DNA of 64,000 nucleotides from Pachypanchax playfairii (lineage: Eukaryota > Chordata > Actinopteri > Cyprinodontiformes > Aplocheilidae), in assembly GCA_006937955.1 (NCBI GenBank), contig SSNP01000015.1, positions 1 through 64,000 on the forward strand, read 5' to 3'. Made by a program: the position numbers and the translations under genes. Shown here one piece after another: positions 33,098-44,434 of the stretch; within the stretch, counting starts at the first letter, position 1, and every line of letters begins with the position of its first letter. The notes beneath the pieces were generated by a model. The model had not been told where the DNA came from and made no database searches. It saw only the letters and a program-made list of their open reading frames with translations.

Positions 33098-33854
33098 TCT
33101 TTATAAAAGTTCCCTTTCATGTTGCCTCATACCATTGCTTGTATTTAGATTACCTGGATTGGACATTGCAGAATTTTTGAACCACAGCCTGCCTGCTCTT
33201 ACAAATTTTGAGCTGAGTTTCTTTGCCTTTTGGATTTTCAGTTTGGATTTTTGGACATGTATATACTGTTGGAGATTTTAAGGTTTTCCGATGTTGGTAA
33301 AAGGTCACAGGTCATACTGCAAGTGTTAGTGAACTGAAATGGCCCTGGCCTACTTCTGTGTTTATCTTGTAAACCAGTTGGTTTACGACCTGTGACTGTT
33401 GTCCATCCAACTGTGTGTTCGTTTACTTCACTCTGACTTCATTATCTGACCCACACTTGTTCCCCTCCCTTGTGTCCTCCAGATGGGATGCGTCTTTGTG
33501 AATAAAAGGGCAATGCAAAAGTGAACACATCAGAATTGTCTCAACAACTCAGTTGGGCATTCTCCTTTGCAAAGCTCATTGAAACCATACCTCTGTGTCT
33601 GACTGATGGTCTTTTTTGATAGTTATTTACCTTAGGGGTATTAAAATATCCTGACATTTTTGGTGCTGAGGACCTGGATCCCAACATACCCAATTGCTGA
33701 CAAGGAGGACGACAGCTGAAGACCACCAGTGGCCAGGAGAGTCTTTAGGACTCTGGAAGAAAGTCCCAGAGGCTGAATTGCCAGCTGGGCCGGCTCGATA
33801 GGTCAACCTCACCTGCCAGTGTTGGATTGACGGGTTCTGATGTGTGAGTATAAA
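33098..33854. other. Unassigned
   Basis: No gene or recognised repeat. Confidence 0.5.
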
Positions 33855-34345
33855 TTTTATGTCGGACCAATTACATATCACCTTTGTTGTGCGTCATCCT
33901 GAAAACACAGAACTAGCGTTTTCCACCCAGAGCACAACATTCAACATGGCGGACTCGCCTATGGATGAAGTGTTTACTTCTGTGTTTGCACAGTGTTTGC
34001 TTGGGGCGGTCAAATACGTGAACCGAGTGTGCAATGACACCTCGTATTTGCAAGTTTTTGACACAAAAGCGACAAATGTCATTAATAATCGTCTTTTCTC
34101 CTCCATTAAACATGGCTCTGTAGCTACCATTACGGCGCCGCTCGCTAAACCTTTTGTTTTTGTTCCGCCTCGTGTGTATCTGCTTTAGTGTCACATATGT
34201 TGCGTCACTTCTGGGTTTCTGTGATTGGTTTTCTCTCAACTGGCTAAGCCAGCCATCAAAATTGAGAGACAGTGGTTCAGCTCCAGGCCCTCACGTCTTT
34301 GTAAAGTAATCTGTCAAAGACGTGAGGGCATGGTTGATCAGGTAA
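33855..34345 (+). repeat. Undescribed repeat P, copy 1
   Basis: Second copy in inverse orientation at 58311-58765, roughly 90% alike by eye over ~420 bp. It carries a frame from ATGGCGGACTCG (33945). Near its right end is a perfect hairpin CCCTCACGTCTTTG / CAAAGACGTGAGGG (34289-34330). No TIRs or target duplication could be set. Confidence 0.75.
33945..34188 (+). CDS. Conserved unknown ORF in repeat P
   Basis: Eighty codons from a strong start context (AACATGGCGG), beginning MADSPMDEVFTSVF and ending FVFVPPRV. The frame is also open in the second copy (minus strand near 58431-58676) with only a few substitutions. No family recognised; it looks like a first exon of a larger transposon gene. 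The function is unknown. Confidence 0.4.
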
Positions 34346-34802
34346 ATAAAATAAAGGTAAAAAGGGCTGTCATTGTCCAGAGTACGGCGTCGTTCTGTGA
34401 CTCGAAGTGAAAATATGAAGTGAAGTGAGTCGGTGTACCAGCAGCATGTGAGGGAGGGGGGGAGACGTGTCATGCTGCTGTGCAGCAGAGGAGGAGGGAA
34501 GAGTGCTGAAGTTTGACCAGGTGGCGGAGGGGTGCTCCCTGGCCAATTGGGTGCCCCCCTCCCCCGGCCAATTGAGCTCAGGGCCCCCAAAAGCCTAGCA
34601 GCAAGCCTGTCTATCACACACACATACAAAAAAAATCAATAAAAGATCTAAGACCACATGTAGCGGAACTAAAATCACACAACAATGATACTTGAAAGAT
34701 CCTTTATAAAAACATTTAAGAAATGTCCCTACTGTTAAGGACTCTGACTGCAGTTGGAATAAAGGATTTTTCTTAGACTTTTTTTGGCCAGTGGAACTTT
34801 GT
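34346..34802. other. Unassigned
   Basis: G-rich and C-rich patches near 34450-34570; nothing recognised. Confidence 0.45.
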
Positions 34803-34866
34803 ATTAGTGCCTTGAAATGACTTTGTTATGAACTGGTGCTTTATAAATAAACTTGAATTTAATTGA
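34803..34866 (+). mobile_element. RTE/SINE-type 3' tail fragment
   Basis: Only the last ~60 bp of the family at 20842-21184, ending in ATAAATAAACTTGAATTTAA. Confidence 0.75.
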
Positions 34867-34952
34867 ACTCACTAAAACACAGAACATCCCTGAAGCATGA
34901 CTTTCCAAGATCACAAGGAGTTAACTAGAAAAGCCCTCGGGGTCTTTTTCAG

Positions 34953-35500
34953 TGTCAAGGAACCTTGCCTACCGAGGCACTGCCTTGGTAGAGAAGGCGT
35001 CTTTCTTACAAGGACACTGGAACAGACTGCACTCACGTGACCGCAGCAGCCTGCTCACGCGCACTGTTTACGTCCCGTCCATCATAAATGTGCAAGCGAG
35101 TTACTACCTTCTAGCTACTGAAGCTGCAACTACAAAGCAAACAACCAACTGTATAACTGCTTTGAAATAAAAAAAAAAAACATTTAAAATATAAGCCCGA
35201 TAGCAACAATAAGTTAACTTACATTTCTTACAACAGAAAATTTGCCTTTGAAGTAGCTGTTGTCGGCTCCTCAACCGCCATTTTTTGAAAATACCGCAAT
35301 GTTTTCTGAGAAATTTGTGACCGAGGGAAGGTATCAAGGCATGTCCCATGTACCCTTGATATGTTAGCTAAACGGCGGGCAAACCGAGAACAGATGCCTT
35401 GGTAGTGCATGAACATTGGAACACGCCTTGGCGGGTCCCAATGACGTGTCTCCTAGGCAACTGGGAGGGGACCAAGGCATCAAGGCAAGGTTCCTTGACA
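34953..35500. mobile_element. 548-bp MITE with perfect 17-bp TIRs
   Basis: Ends TGTCAAGGAACCTTGCC and its exact inverse. Target duplication unclear (TTCAG against TTGAG). A short minus-strand frame from ATGGCGGTTGAGG near 35282 may be a transposase exon relic. Class unknown. Confidence 0.75.
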
Positions 35501-35576
35501 TTGAGAAACACCATCAGAGAGCGCAGACCTCCGCCAAGTGGACATATTATCGAAAGTACTATGTCCATATCCTTAA

Positions 35577-37319
35577 CCCTACTGTTGTCACTGTGTTAAA
35601 GACCTAAAAAAGTACCCTAAACGATACTTTTTCAACTTGAAATTTCATGACTTTTACTAGATTAGACCCACATTGGAAGAAGTAAATTGTTGCTCTTATT
35701 CATATTTCCATGTAACCTGTATAAAAAGTTACAACCATTGTCTTCAGTTTAAAATGACCCGACAGTCAAATTCAGCTGAAATCACAATCACAGAGTTAGT
35801 TACACACCCCAGAATGTTTGAAGGTCAGAGGCTATTAAGGTGTTGCAGATGAAAGTACCCGAAATTCTCTTTGTGCTGAAGCCATGAGTGTGCATGCTGA
35901 ACAGGCTCTAGGGCTGATTTTTTCAGATGTCCAGCAAAACAACTCTGATTCAGAAAAAGAAGTGGAGGATGTACCAGAAGAAGATGGGGAGGAATACAAT
36001 CCAGATCATGATGAATTACCATCATAGCTATGCTCGGAAGATGCTTGTCTACACTGGGAAGTCGGCCAGTGGAGGCCTAGAGAAGAACCAGGGCACCAGA
36101 GTTGTGCTTGATGTGACAGAGGGATTGAGGGGTCACAGTGTGACATGTGACAATTTCTTCACCTCTTATGAATTTGGACAGCATCTCCTAAAGAGAAAGA
36201 TCACCACTGGCACAGTCTAAAATAACAAGTCTGAGCTCCCACCTACACTGCTTGCATCAAAGGAAAAAGGTGTTCTCATCAAAGAATGCCTTCACCCCTC
36301 GTGTTTCCTACCTCCCAAAGAAAAACAAAAATGTACAGTAGTACTTCTTAGCATACTGCACACAGACGCTGACATAAGCAATTGTGAGAACAGGTAGCCA
36401 GCCATCAGTCCCAACTACAGCTGCAACAAAGGAGGTGTGGACAACTTAGATAAGGTGATTTGAACATACAGCTGCAGAAGAATGACTGTTCGCTGGCATC
36501 TTCCACAGCAACATGGATGGTTCCTCCTGCAATGCCTTTATGATATGGAGATAGATCAACCTGGATGCCTCGTAAGCAGAACAAGAGGAGGGTGTTCCTT
36601 AGCAGCTAGGGAAAGGCACTTGTAACTGCACTCATTGAAAGAAAGAAGCATGTCCCCCACACAGAAGCCTCTGCAGCAGTTGTGAAAGGTATTCAGAGTG
36701 CCAGATCTCCTGATCAACCCGAGGATCCAGCTGCCAGCCACTGCCCCAGTTGGGGCAAGTAAGAGGAAGAGATGTCAGTTTCACTGACCAAAGAAGGACT
36801 GTAAAACACATACAGTGTGCAGCAGGTGTAAGAAATGTATCTGCAAAGGCTGTGCACTTGCATACTGCCCAACATGTGCTCTTTAGTTGACAGAATTATG
36901 TTGTTTGGTTCACATGTTCACATTTTTGTACTGTATATTATCTGATATTGTTCACTGGCAAAAAAAAAAATCTAAAGAAACTGACTCGTTGAGATAACTA
37001 AAAATGCATTCAAAACTCATTTTTGCACATTTATATTCTTAAATACTAAACAAGTATTGCTTACCACCTATACAGTAAACAATAATACAATTGACAATGT
37101 CATAGCAAAGAGTGGTGTCTTGATAAACTGTAGTTTTTCTGCCAGGTGAAGAGGGAAAACTCAGGTATTCACACAAATTGTGATAAATGACAAGTTGTTT
37201 CTTCAAGCAAAATACGATTTGGTGTTTAAAATTCAATTAAGCTGCTTATATTGGCAGTTTAGTGAATTTGTGACCCGGAGGACAGGGGGTGTATACAAAA
37301 TATGAGGACAACAGGAGGG
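35577..37319 (+). mobile_element. piggyBac element, 1743 bp, TTAA target
   Basis: Ends CCCTACTGTTGTC / GACAACAGGAGGG between TTAA at 35573-35576 and 37320-37323. CCC termini and TTAA are the piggyBac signature. The host sequence on both sides is repeat R. Confidence 0.93.
35884..36886 (+). pseudogene. piggyBac (PGBD4-like) transposase, deleted and frameshifted
   Basis: ATG at 35884 opens an acidic N-terminus (SDSEKEVEDVPEEDGEEYN) to about 36026. An internal deletion then joins it to YARKMLVYTGKSASGGLEKN, GLRGHSVTCDNFFTSYEFG and RKITTGTV, losing the first catalytic Asp region. Later pieces in shifted frames include NKGGVDNLDKV near 36425 and a C-terminal cysteine cluster (VCSRCKKCICKGCALAYCPT) ending at 36886. 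Stops at 36027 and 36218 and further frame changes follow. Inactive. Confidence 0.9.
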
Positions 37320-37549
37320 TTAAAAAAAAATTCCTGGATCACCCCCAAAATCGAATTATTTCTTCCTTGGGTCATTTCCGACCTTTCTTGAAATTTTCAT
37401 CAAAATCCATCCGTTAGTTTTTGAGTTATCCGGCTAACAGACAGACCCCTATGAAAACATTACCTCCTTGGCGGAAGTAATGAGAGGTAGCAGAATAACA
37501 TCCTGACACACACATACAAACATCCATAAATACACCAAGAGGTTTGCAC

Positions 37550-37689
37550 CTTCAGCTTCATCATGGAGTCCTGGCACAGTTTGTCCCCACGTGCTGCTGT
37601 CACCTCATCCGTCCCAATCAACTTGGCCTTGTAGCGCACACCATCTCCGCGAAAACGCTTAATAAGTCCCGCCTCACTGCGGTCCTGAC
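37550..37689 (-). CDS. dab1: dab1 exon, start of PTB domain
   Basis: 140 bp: two bases of a split Gly codon, then 46 codons QDRSEAGLIKRFRGDGVRYK, AKLIGTDEVTAARGDKLCQD, SMMKLK. This is the beginning of the Dab1 PTB domain and nearly identical to known Dab1. Acceptor TTCCAG precedes 37689; donor GTGCAA follows at 37549-37544. It joins the exon at 13743-13841 in phase 0 across a 23.7-kb intron full of transposons. The first coding exon was searched for to the right and not found, so it probably lies outside the window. Confidence 0.95.
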
Positions 37690-38331
37690 CTGGAATGAAA
37701 GGCAGATAAGACAAGATGCAGAAATTGGAGAAAAAGCAAGAGTGATGACTGGTAACAAGGATGTGTGAGCTCAACTCACTTCTACAACTTTTGTTTCAAG
37801 TTCTGCTTGAGATAGCAAGGTATTTGTGAAATGGATATATGTGGGTGTCTAAGCCACTGACTGTGTTTGTGTGTGCTCCTGTATAAATATTGATGGTGGG
37901 GGGAAATGCAGAATGAATAGTAAATTAGCTAGCAAAGGTGGAAAGAAAACTGAACTAAAATAGGAAAAAGTTTGAGAAAAGCAAAATGAGAAAACAATTC
38001 CACTGACAACACTGCAATCAGCAGTGACAATACTTTTTGGATTATTTAGAAATGGATTTCATGGGTGCTATGGGTGATGAACAATCAGTGAGTGTTTGCT
38101 GTTGAGAGGAATTATCTCAGTTCAGTGCTCTCTCACAATCGGCCAAAACTCTGTGATGGATGCTGTGGTGGTGACAGCAAGGTGGTGGGAGGGGGGAATC
38201 AAAAGTCTGTGGCTGGATGGCCTCAAGCTATACACTGTCATCCTCTCTGGAGACAACCCCCCCCCCCTCCAGTTTCCCATCTGGTGGCTGAATACTCTGT
38301 CCCTGCAGTCACACTGACACTGATATCTCCT
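37690..38331. other. Unassigned dab1 intron or upstream sequence
   Basis: No gene or recognised repeat; a run of 13 C at 38257-38269. Confidence 0.5.
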
Positions 38332-38740
38332 TGTGTCACGATCTGTGTTGTAAGTGCTGGACCCAAATGCAGGAGACAGGAGCCAGGAGCTAAATTAAAC
38401 ACTTTAATAATAATAAAATAAACAAGCTGACGGGGCAGCAAACAATGAGAAAATAAACTTACTGTGGGAGATGGGAGCAAGGAGGAGATAAAAGTCCAAA
38501 GGTGAGACAAACGGGGAATCTCTGACGAACACCAGACAAAGGAGGAAACTAAAAGTGTATCCTTTATACAAACTGAACACAAAGGGCTAACGAGACATAA
38601 CAGGACACAGCTGAGGAGAAAGAGATAGAACAAGCTGGTGAGAGACACAAGGGAAACAGAGAGCACAAGGATATTAAAATAAAAGCACGACAGGAAGTGG
38701 GGCGAGACCAAACATAAAAGCCTAACAGGGAACACATGAG
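38332..38740 (-). mobile_element. LTR-like sequence
   Basis: On the minus strand it starts TGTCTCATGTGTTCC and ends GATCGTGACA, with an AATAAAGTG-like signal region (rc of CACTTTAATAATAAT). Related to 24801-25135 and 52495-52956. No matching target duplication. Confidence 0.55.
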
Positions 38741-40337
38741 ACATGACTACACAGAACAGAGTTATTAGTGGAAAGGAGAACCAAACACAAAATCACAGAT
38801 AAACTGGAAAAAACAGCTACAAGAAAACAATACTCCCATAAATCATAATCAACCACCCCAAGACCTAACACCTTGACACTGACACCTTACTCGTTTGTCT
38901 GCCAATACCATTTTGATTATGTGGATGCAAGCCTCACGCGTAATTTCATATGTCTAAAATTTATACCATCCAGACAAAACCTGAGGGTGGATTTGCCACT
39001 TGCACAAAACAGGTTGCCGCTACAATTGCACAAAGTGACGGCAGGATCTCAAATCAAGGTTAGCAGCACCTTAGAGAATTTTAACAGTTTTCTGGCCCCT
39101 GTCTCACTTAAATCTAGGCCACGAGACCATCCAGTGCATCAGTTGGCAGCATACTAAAGAAGCTGGCTAAGCTGTGCAGCAGAACATGACAGAGTGTAAG
39201 ATCCCTAACATATCCTCTCAGGCAAAGACAATCCAAGACAGAAGAAGAATTAAATGACACATTTTATCCTAAACAGACTGAGTTTTCACCTGTGTCACAT
39301 CTAAGTAAGTGGAATTTCTCCTCTCATCCTCCCATTTAAAAAGGAGCAACTGGAGAGGGAAAAAAATAAAATGCATTTACTTGGCTTGTCTTGCAACCTG
39401 CTCACTTATTCATGGGATCACAATTCTCTAAAGAGAAAGGGGGTGGGGCTTGACGATATGTCATTAAAATCTCAGCAAGTGAGTGTCAAATCTGGGTCTC
39501 GTTCATAAATGTTTCTCTATCGATGAGTAATTAGTGCAACATTGAGCCTCTGTGCACTTCTGAATATTAAGCAGGCCTGTACACACACACATACAAGCCA
39601 TGTACAGACATGGATGTTCAGAATTTTTTGACAACCCCAATAATAAGATGACTAGAATACTCATGGAAGGGTTATTTCCCTGACCCAGCAGGAGAGAATT
39701 GGAGATCTGTGATAATTACTATTGTTTAAAGTAACCTTTGCACAGCACAGTCTGTTCACAGAGTATCATGTATTCTAATCTGATCTTCCTGACTCATACA
39801 CTCTGTAATGTAATGTAATATAAAATGCTTGCTGCTCCAGTTGCATTTTAAACACAATCAGTCCAATTGTGTGCAGCTCTCTCGGATGATCTCTAACCAG
39901 ATGTTCTTGTTTCTTTATGCACAGCATGCTGTCTCCCCCCTAAATGACACTTAATAGATGAGAGATACAGAGGTTTATGTGTTCAGATCTTCAAAAAAGT
40001 AGGCTTTGCATATGTAATGAGAGTCTTGACTCGGTGGCCTAACTTGTACACTATGTGCTCTAAGTTCAGACAAAGATGGGCAAGGGTGCCATATTTGAAA
40101 ACTAAAGAGCTGCAGGGCATGCTGTTTCATGTTGTTACTGTAGGAGAAGCAAGAAGGGAAAGGTGTGTGAAAAAGAGCAGAGGTAACACAAATTCCTTTG
40201 GCTTTCTGATCACCAAAGGTTGAAAGTCCCTCACAATAATCTTGAATCTTAAATCCATAACTCATATGTTTTTTGACAGCACATTACTCTGTTATGGAGT
40301 CCTAGTGATGTGAAGTGCAAAAATCCAACCCTGTTTT
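38741..40337. other. Unassigned
   Basis: No gene or recognised repeat. Confidence 0.5.
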
Positions 40338-40445
40338 TAACCCACTTGTTCCTGTTCAGGGTAGCAGGAAGCTGGTGCAGATCTCCAGCAGTCATTGGAT
40401 GAGAAGTGGAGTTCAGAACAGGTCACTAGTCCATCACAGGGCCTA
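40338..40445 (+). repeat. Fragment of a common fish dispersed repeat
   Basis: CCTGTTCAGGGTAGCAGGAA through GTCACTAGTCCATCACAGGG matches a widespread motif in fish genomes, usually tied to non-LTR elements. Recognition from memory. Confidence 0.55.
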
Positions 40446-41829
40446 AAACAACCATAATCCCACATATTTCAAATGAATGAGAAATGTTGTCCTTGACATT
40501 TAAGAGTTTTAGCAAAAATGCAGTGGAGGTCATTTGTGCCAGAATATGATCTGTAATCCTTCCCTGATATGCAGGCTTCATACCAGGACCATGGAGGGAA
40601 CATTTACCCTCTTCCTGCTTCATACTGTTTCAGGGTTTGTCTCTGATCACAGTGTTGAATCTGTTTGCCTGCCGCTGCAGAATAGGGACAGCAAAGGCAC
40701 AGATGGTAACAGATGGAGAGTCAGAAGTGCCCCTCTAGATATATAAGGACTTGGCAACAAGAAAGTTTCTGTTGAGGATCTTGGCATTAAGGCAGGTTAA
40801 CCTTTAAACTGTCCTGAAATTGTGTCTGTGACTGCCTGTCACCATCAATAACCCACCTTCCACCCCCATCTGGCAGTATGTAACAAACAACCTTTTGGCT
40901 CACTCTACATGATGCAATGATGATTGTTATTTTTTGTTTGTCAGAAAAGGGAATGTCACACTTCTAAAATGAATGATAACTGCAAGCTGTCAGCTCAGAC
41001 GGCTGATGACTTTGAGAAGCAGTAAAGAAAATTGATGTCTGAGAAAAAAGTCTCCACCATCTGCCTACCCCATGTGCACAAAATAACTCATAAGATTAAG
41101 CAAACACAAACAATTCTAAACATTAACAGCAGCTGATCTTCCCTTTGTTAATTTAAACATCACTATGGCTCAGGGGTGGTCTGTGGATTGGTCGACAAAA
41201 ATAAATAAAGAGTTGTGTTCACGCGGAGGGCTGAGGCGCCACCCGTTCAATCCAAAAGAGAAAAGCATAGCAGTAGTCATGTCTAGCAGAGGAGAGGAGC
41301 CTGAAAAACCACCTACATTGTTCAAGTCACATGCATGGGAGTGGCTTCCCTGTCTGAAAGGGGCTTTAATACAGTGATGATGGAAGAACGGCATTGGACA
41401 AAACAATAACGTACCCAGCTGAAGTGACGTCCTCCTGGCGTGTTAAAAACAGGATCCAACACAAATGCGCAGCGCAACAACCACTAATCACAGTAGCACT
41501 TAAACAGCATTTACAGCACAATCCAACCGAGCTAAAGCAATAACAAATGCTGTCAGTGTGTTTATAGTTGCAGACATTAGGCCAAGCCATTGTGCAAAAC
41601 AAGGTATTAAAAAAAAAACATGATGAAAGGGCTTGAGCCATGTTACGAAATTCCAACACACACCCACTTCCGTGAGAAGATATGATTCATTTTCATTCAA
41701 AATTTTATTTAAGCACTGGGTTTACATCTTCAGTTAAATGTTTGGATTTAATGAGCCTTGAGCAGAAAGTGTTGCACTAAGTGTTCTACAAAATAAATAG
41801 GGAGCAAAGTTATGTCTTTTCATTTGCTT
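40446..41829. other. Unassigned
   Basis: No gene or recognised repeat. Confidence 0.5.
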
Positions 41830-41925
41830 TTCTTCCTGCTGGTCCAAAAAGTTATCCGTTCCATGACTCAAAACTGCGATACGATCCGAACTGTGAGGTT
41901 TTTGATCTGTTGCACCACTACTATG
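41830..41925 (-). mobile_element. hAT-like terminal fragment
   Basis: Reverse complement GTGCAACAGATCAAAAACCT ... GTTCGGATCGTATCGCAG resembles a fish hAT end related to the element at 18714. No second end. Confidence 0.5.
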
Positions 41926-42485
41926 GGTTAAACAAGTCCAAGTGTTAATACACTCTGATGATTTTGGTTTAATTACTAAGGTAGGTTTTGTGCTGCTGGA
42001 GACTGTTGTGAATGGGTGAATGATGATCAGCTTTTTCTATCATCTTTACTACAAAAACGGTAAAACAGCACATATCACACACATATCTTCAAGTGATTTA
42101 ATTAGAACTTAGACCAAACCGTGTTTGAAGAATAGTGAAATCTGAAGGTCTTTAAAAAATACTCTAAATGTAATGAACCGTTTTTGAACTGGACTCAAAC
42201 GTGCACAAGGGACAGGAGAATAGAAATTAGTGTAAAAGATTTTATTAATAATGAACAGAGTGAGAAGTCAGCGACACAGCATCTTCAAGAGCCAGGAAAT
42301 AGCTCATCTTCTGTGACAAGAGCTCTGGAGTTAGTCTTGAAAAGTTGTTTGACATAGAACAATGGAGGTGACAAGAGTTCAAGATATTACCATCAATTGT
42401 CAGGCAAAGAGCTTTGATAGTAAAAACCAAGGTCTGTGTGGGAATCAGGTAAGCTTTGGTGTTGCACTTACTACTTTGCAGGTTG

Positions 42486-42618
42486 TCCGTCCGTCCATCC
42501 ATCCATCCATCCATCCATCCATCCATCCATCCATCCATCCATCCATCCATCCATCCATCCATCCATCCATCCATCCATCCATCCATCCATCCATCCATCC
42601 ATCCATCCATCCATCCAT
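42486..42618 (+). repeat. (ATCC)n microsatellite
   Basis: About 33 nearly perfect CATC/ATCC units. Probably the tail repeat of the adjacent LINE fragment. Confidence 0.97.
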
Positions 42619-42840
42619 GCTTATCTGGGCTCCCGGGGCATGCCCAGAACACTTTACCAGGGAAACATTCGAGAGGCATCCTGATTAGATGCCCGAACCA
42701 CCTCAACTGACTCCTCTCGATGTGGAAGAGCAGCTGCTCTAGTCTTGAGTCCCTCATGGATGACTAAGCTTCTCACCCTGTTTCTAAGGGCTGTGGGCAG
42801 AGAAAAGACTTCCTCCTCATCACTCTTGCATACAGCATCT
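42619..42840 (-). pseudogene. Non-LTR retrotransposon C-terminal fragment
   Basis: The minus strand reads RLEQLLFHIERSQLRWFGHL then IRMPLECFPGKVFWACPGSP, a C-terminal signature of fish Rex/RTE-type LINEs. Only this end remains, next to the ATGG tail repeat. Confidence 0.7.
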
Positions 42841-42879
42841 CCTTGTGTGAAGTACGGCAAATAGCTGAACAATGCACAG

Positions 42880-43379
42880 TGACTCCATCTGCAGCAAGAT
42901 GCTGTTTGTAGCTCTTTGGTGATGGTCTGTGGGTTGACTCTGACTGTTCTTACCATTCTTTGCTTCTGTTTATCTGAGATTTCTTTTGTTCTGACACTTC
43001 GAGCCTTAACTTGAACTGTGCCTGTGGTCTTCCATTTCCTCAATATGTTCCTAACTGTGGAAACAGAAAGCTGAAATTTCTGAGAAAGATTTCTGTTTCT
43101 TTCCCTAAACCATGATGGTGAACAATCTTTGTTTTCAGGTCAGTTGAGAGTTGATTTGAGACCATCATGCTGCTACTCTTCAAAGACTATTCAAAGAGGA
43201 GGGAAACTTACAATTGCCCCCCCTAAATAATTTTTCCCACATCTGGATTCATCTGTGTACGAAGGACAAGAGTCATTGGGCTTAGCAAACCAGTTTTAAA
43301 ATCCAATAGTTTGTTCTAAAGGTTTTGGAATCAATAAAATAACAACGGTGCCCAAATTTATGCACTGGCCTAATTTTGT
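42880..43379 (-). mobile_element. Third Tc1/mariner-like family, N-terminal relic
   Basis: The minus strand shows ILRKWKTTGTVQVKARSVRT followed by KEISDKQKQRMVRTVRVNP, the second helix-turn-helix of a Tc1-type transposase. The upstream part is frame-shifted. The right part (GGTGCCCAAATTTATGCAC) looks like a terminal region of the family. Confidence 0.7.
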
Positions 43380-44009
43380 TTAAAGCTGGAGTGCGTAACT
43401 TCTGTAACTTCTGTCGCCCCCAAGCGGAATTTTTGCGTCATTACAACAATAAAGCTGGCGCTTCCATATGACGTAAGCCCAGCTGCCACCGCTTTATCTC
43501 TGCCGTTGTTATTCCAACCGGTATCTGTCTTAATCAAGCTTCAAATTCAGTCTGTTTACTTTACCTGGCTCTATATTTGTTTCAATAAATATCATTTCAT
43601 TGTTGAAAAAATCAAGAGAAACCAGTAAAATATAAAAATACTGGTAAAAAAACCTTCAGAGTTCAGGTTGGATTGTTTACAGGTTTGATTGTTCACTTTA
43701 ATCTACATTTAACAGTTTGGTGTTGAAATTTATTAGTCAGCTGTTGGGGCCACAATGATCTATTTGTCTTATTCAGTGAATTCAGTGACACGATGCAGAA
43801 TCCTGCAGTCAGCTACACTGATCTGACTGACTGAAAAACCGTTACACTGGGAAACTGACAGACACAAACTGACAGACACAAACTGACACAGATAGAGACA
43901 GAATCAGCTGATCAGCTGGAACTTCGGCGCTCTGGGTTTCATCTGGTGCGCATTTTATATTTTGACAGTGTGTGCGGACCTGCGGACCACTTATGTGCAC
44001 CCCTGAACA

Positions 44010-44201
44010 TCAGCCAGATCTCTTCTCTCCACCGAGGAAAAGCGACGCCGATACAAATTCGCGTTTGCCTTCTCCTTCGGTCACTTTCTTCTTAGCCAAT
44101 AGTCCCTCTGCCGAACGTCCAGGAATTTTTTTTTTTTTTTTCGTGGTAGGATCCACTTCCCGATAAGTGTCTCTCGGCTGTTTATTTGGATTCTCCGCCA
44201 T
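44010..44201 (-). CDS. Transposon-type first exon, MAENPNKQPRD frame
   Basis: Sixty-three codons from ATG at 44201 in good context: MAENPNKQPRDTYREVDPTT, five Lys, IPGRSAEGLLAKKKVTEGEG, ending GGEKRSG. The AKKKVTEGEGKREF part resembles N-termini of uncharacterised fish transposon proteins. The Lys run comes from a 17-bp A tract, which may have slipped. It probably belongs to the TTAA-flanked element around it. Function unknown. Confidence 0.4.
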   Translation of the reverse strand: MAENPNKQPRDTYREVDPTTKKKKKIPGRSAEGLLAKKKVTEGEGKREFVSASLFLGGEKRSG

Positions 44202-44434
44202 GTCGACCTTCCCGTTCTGCCGGCTGCTACGAGACACTGCGTTCTATTTCTTATTATTTTTCTTGTTGTGACATAAAAGACGTAATTTCATGTGCGACAG
44301 CGCGGGAATGTCGCAGTCGACACGCAAAGTAAAAATGATATACGGTGGGGCAAAAAAGTATTTAGTCAGCCACCAATTGTGTAAGTTCTCCCACTTAAAA
44401 AGATCAGAGAGGCCTGTAATTTTCATCATAGGTA

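Larger units (their letters stand above)
35505..37483 (-). repeat. Dispersed repeat R, second copy, split by piggyBac
   Basis: On the minus strand the repeat runs from 37483 to 37324 and resumes at 35572 to about 35505, in the same order as the unbroken copy at 10186-10500. The break is exactly at the TTAA used by the piggyBac insertion. Confidence 0.88.

Noticed and set aside
42245..42757. 170-codon minus-strand frame with a WMDG repeat
   Set aside because: It is the (ATGG)n microsatellite read through in frame; only its N-terminal part has homology (LINE fragment).
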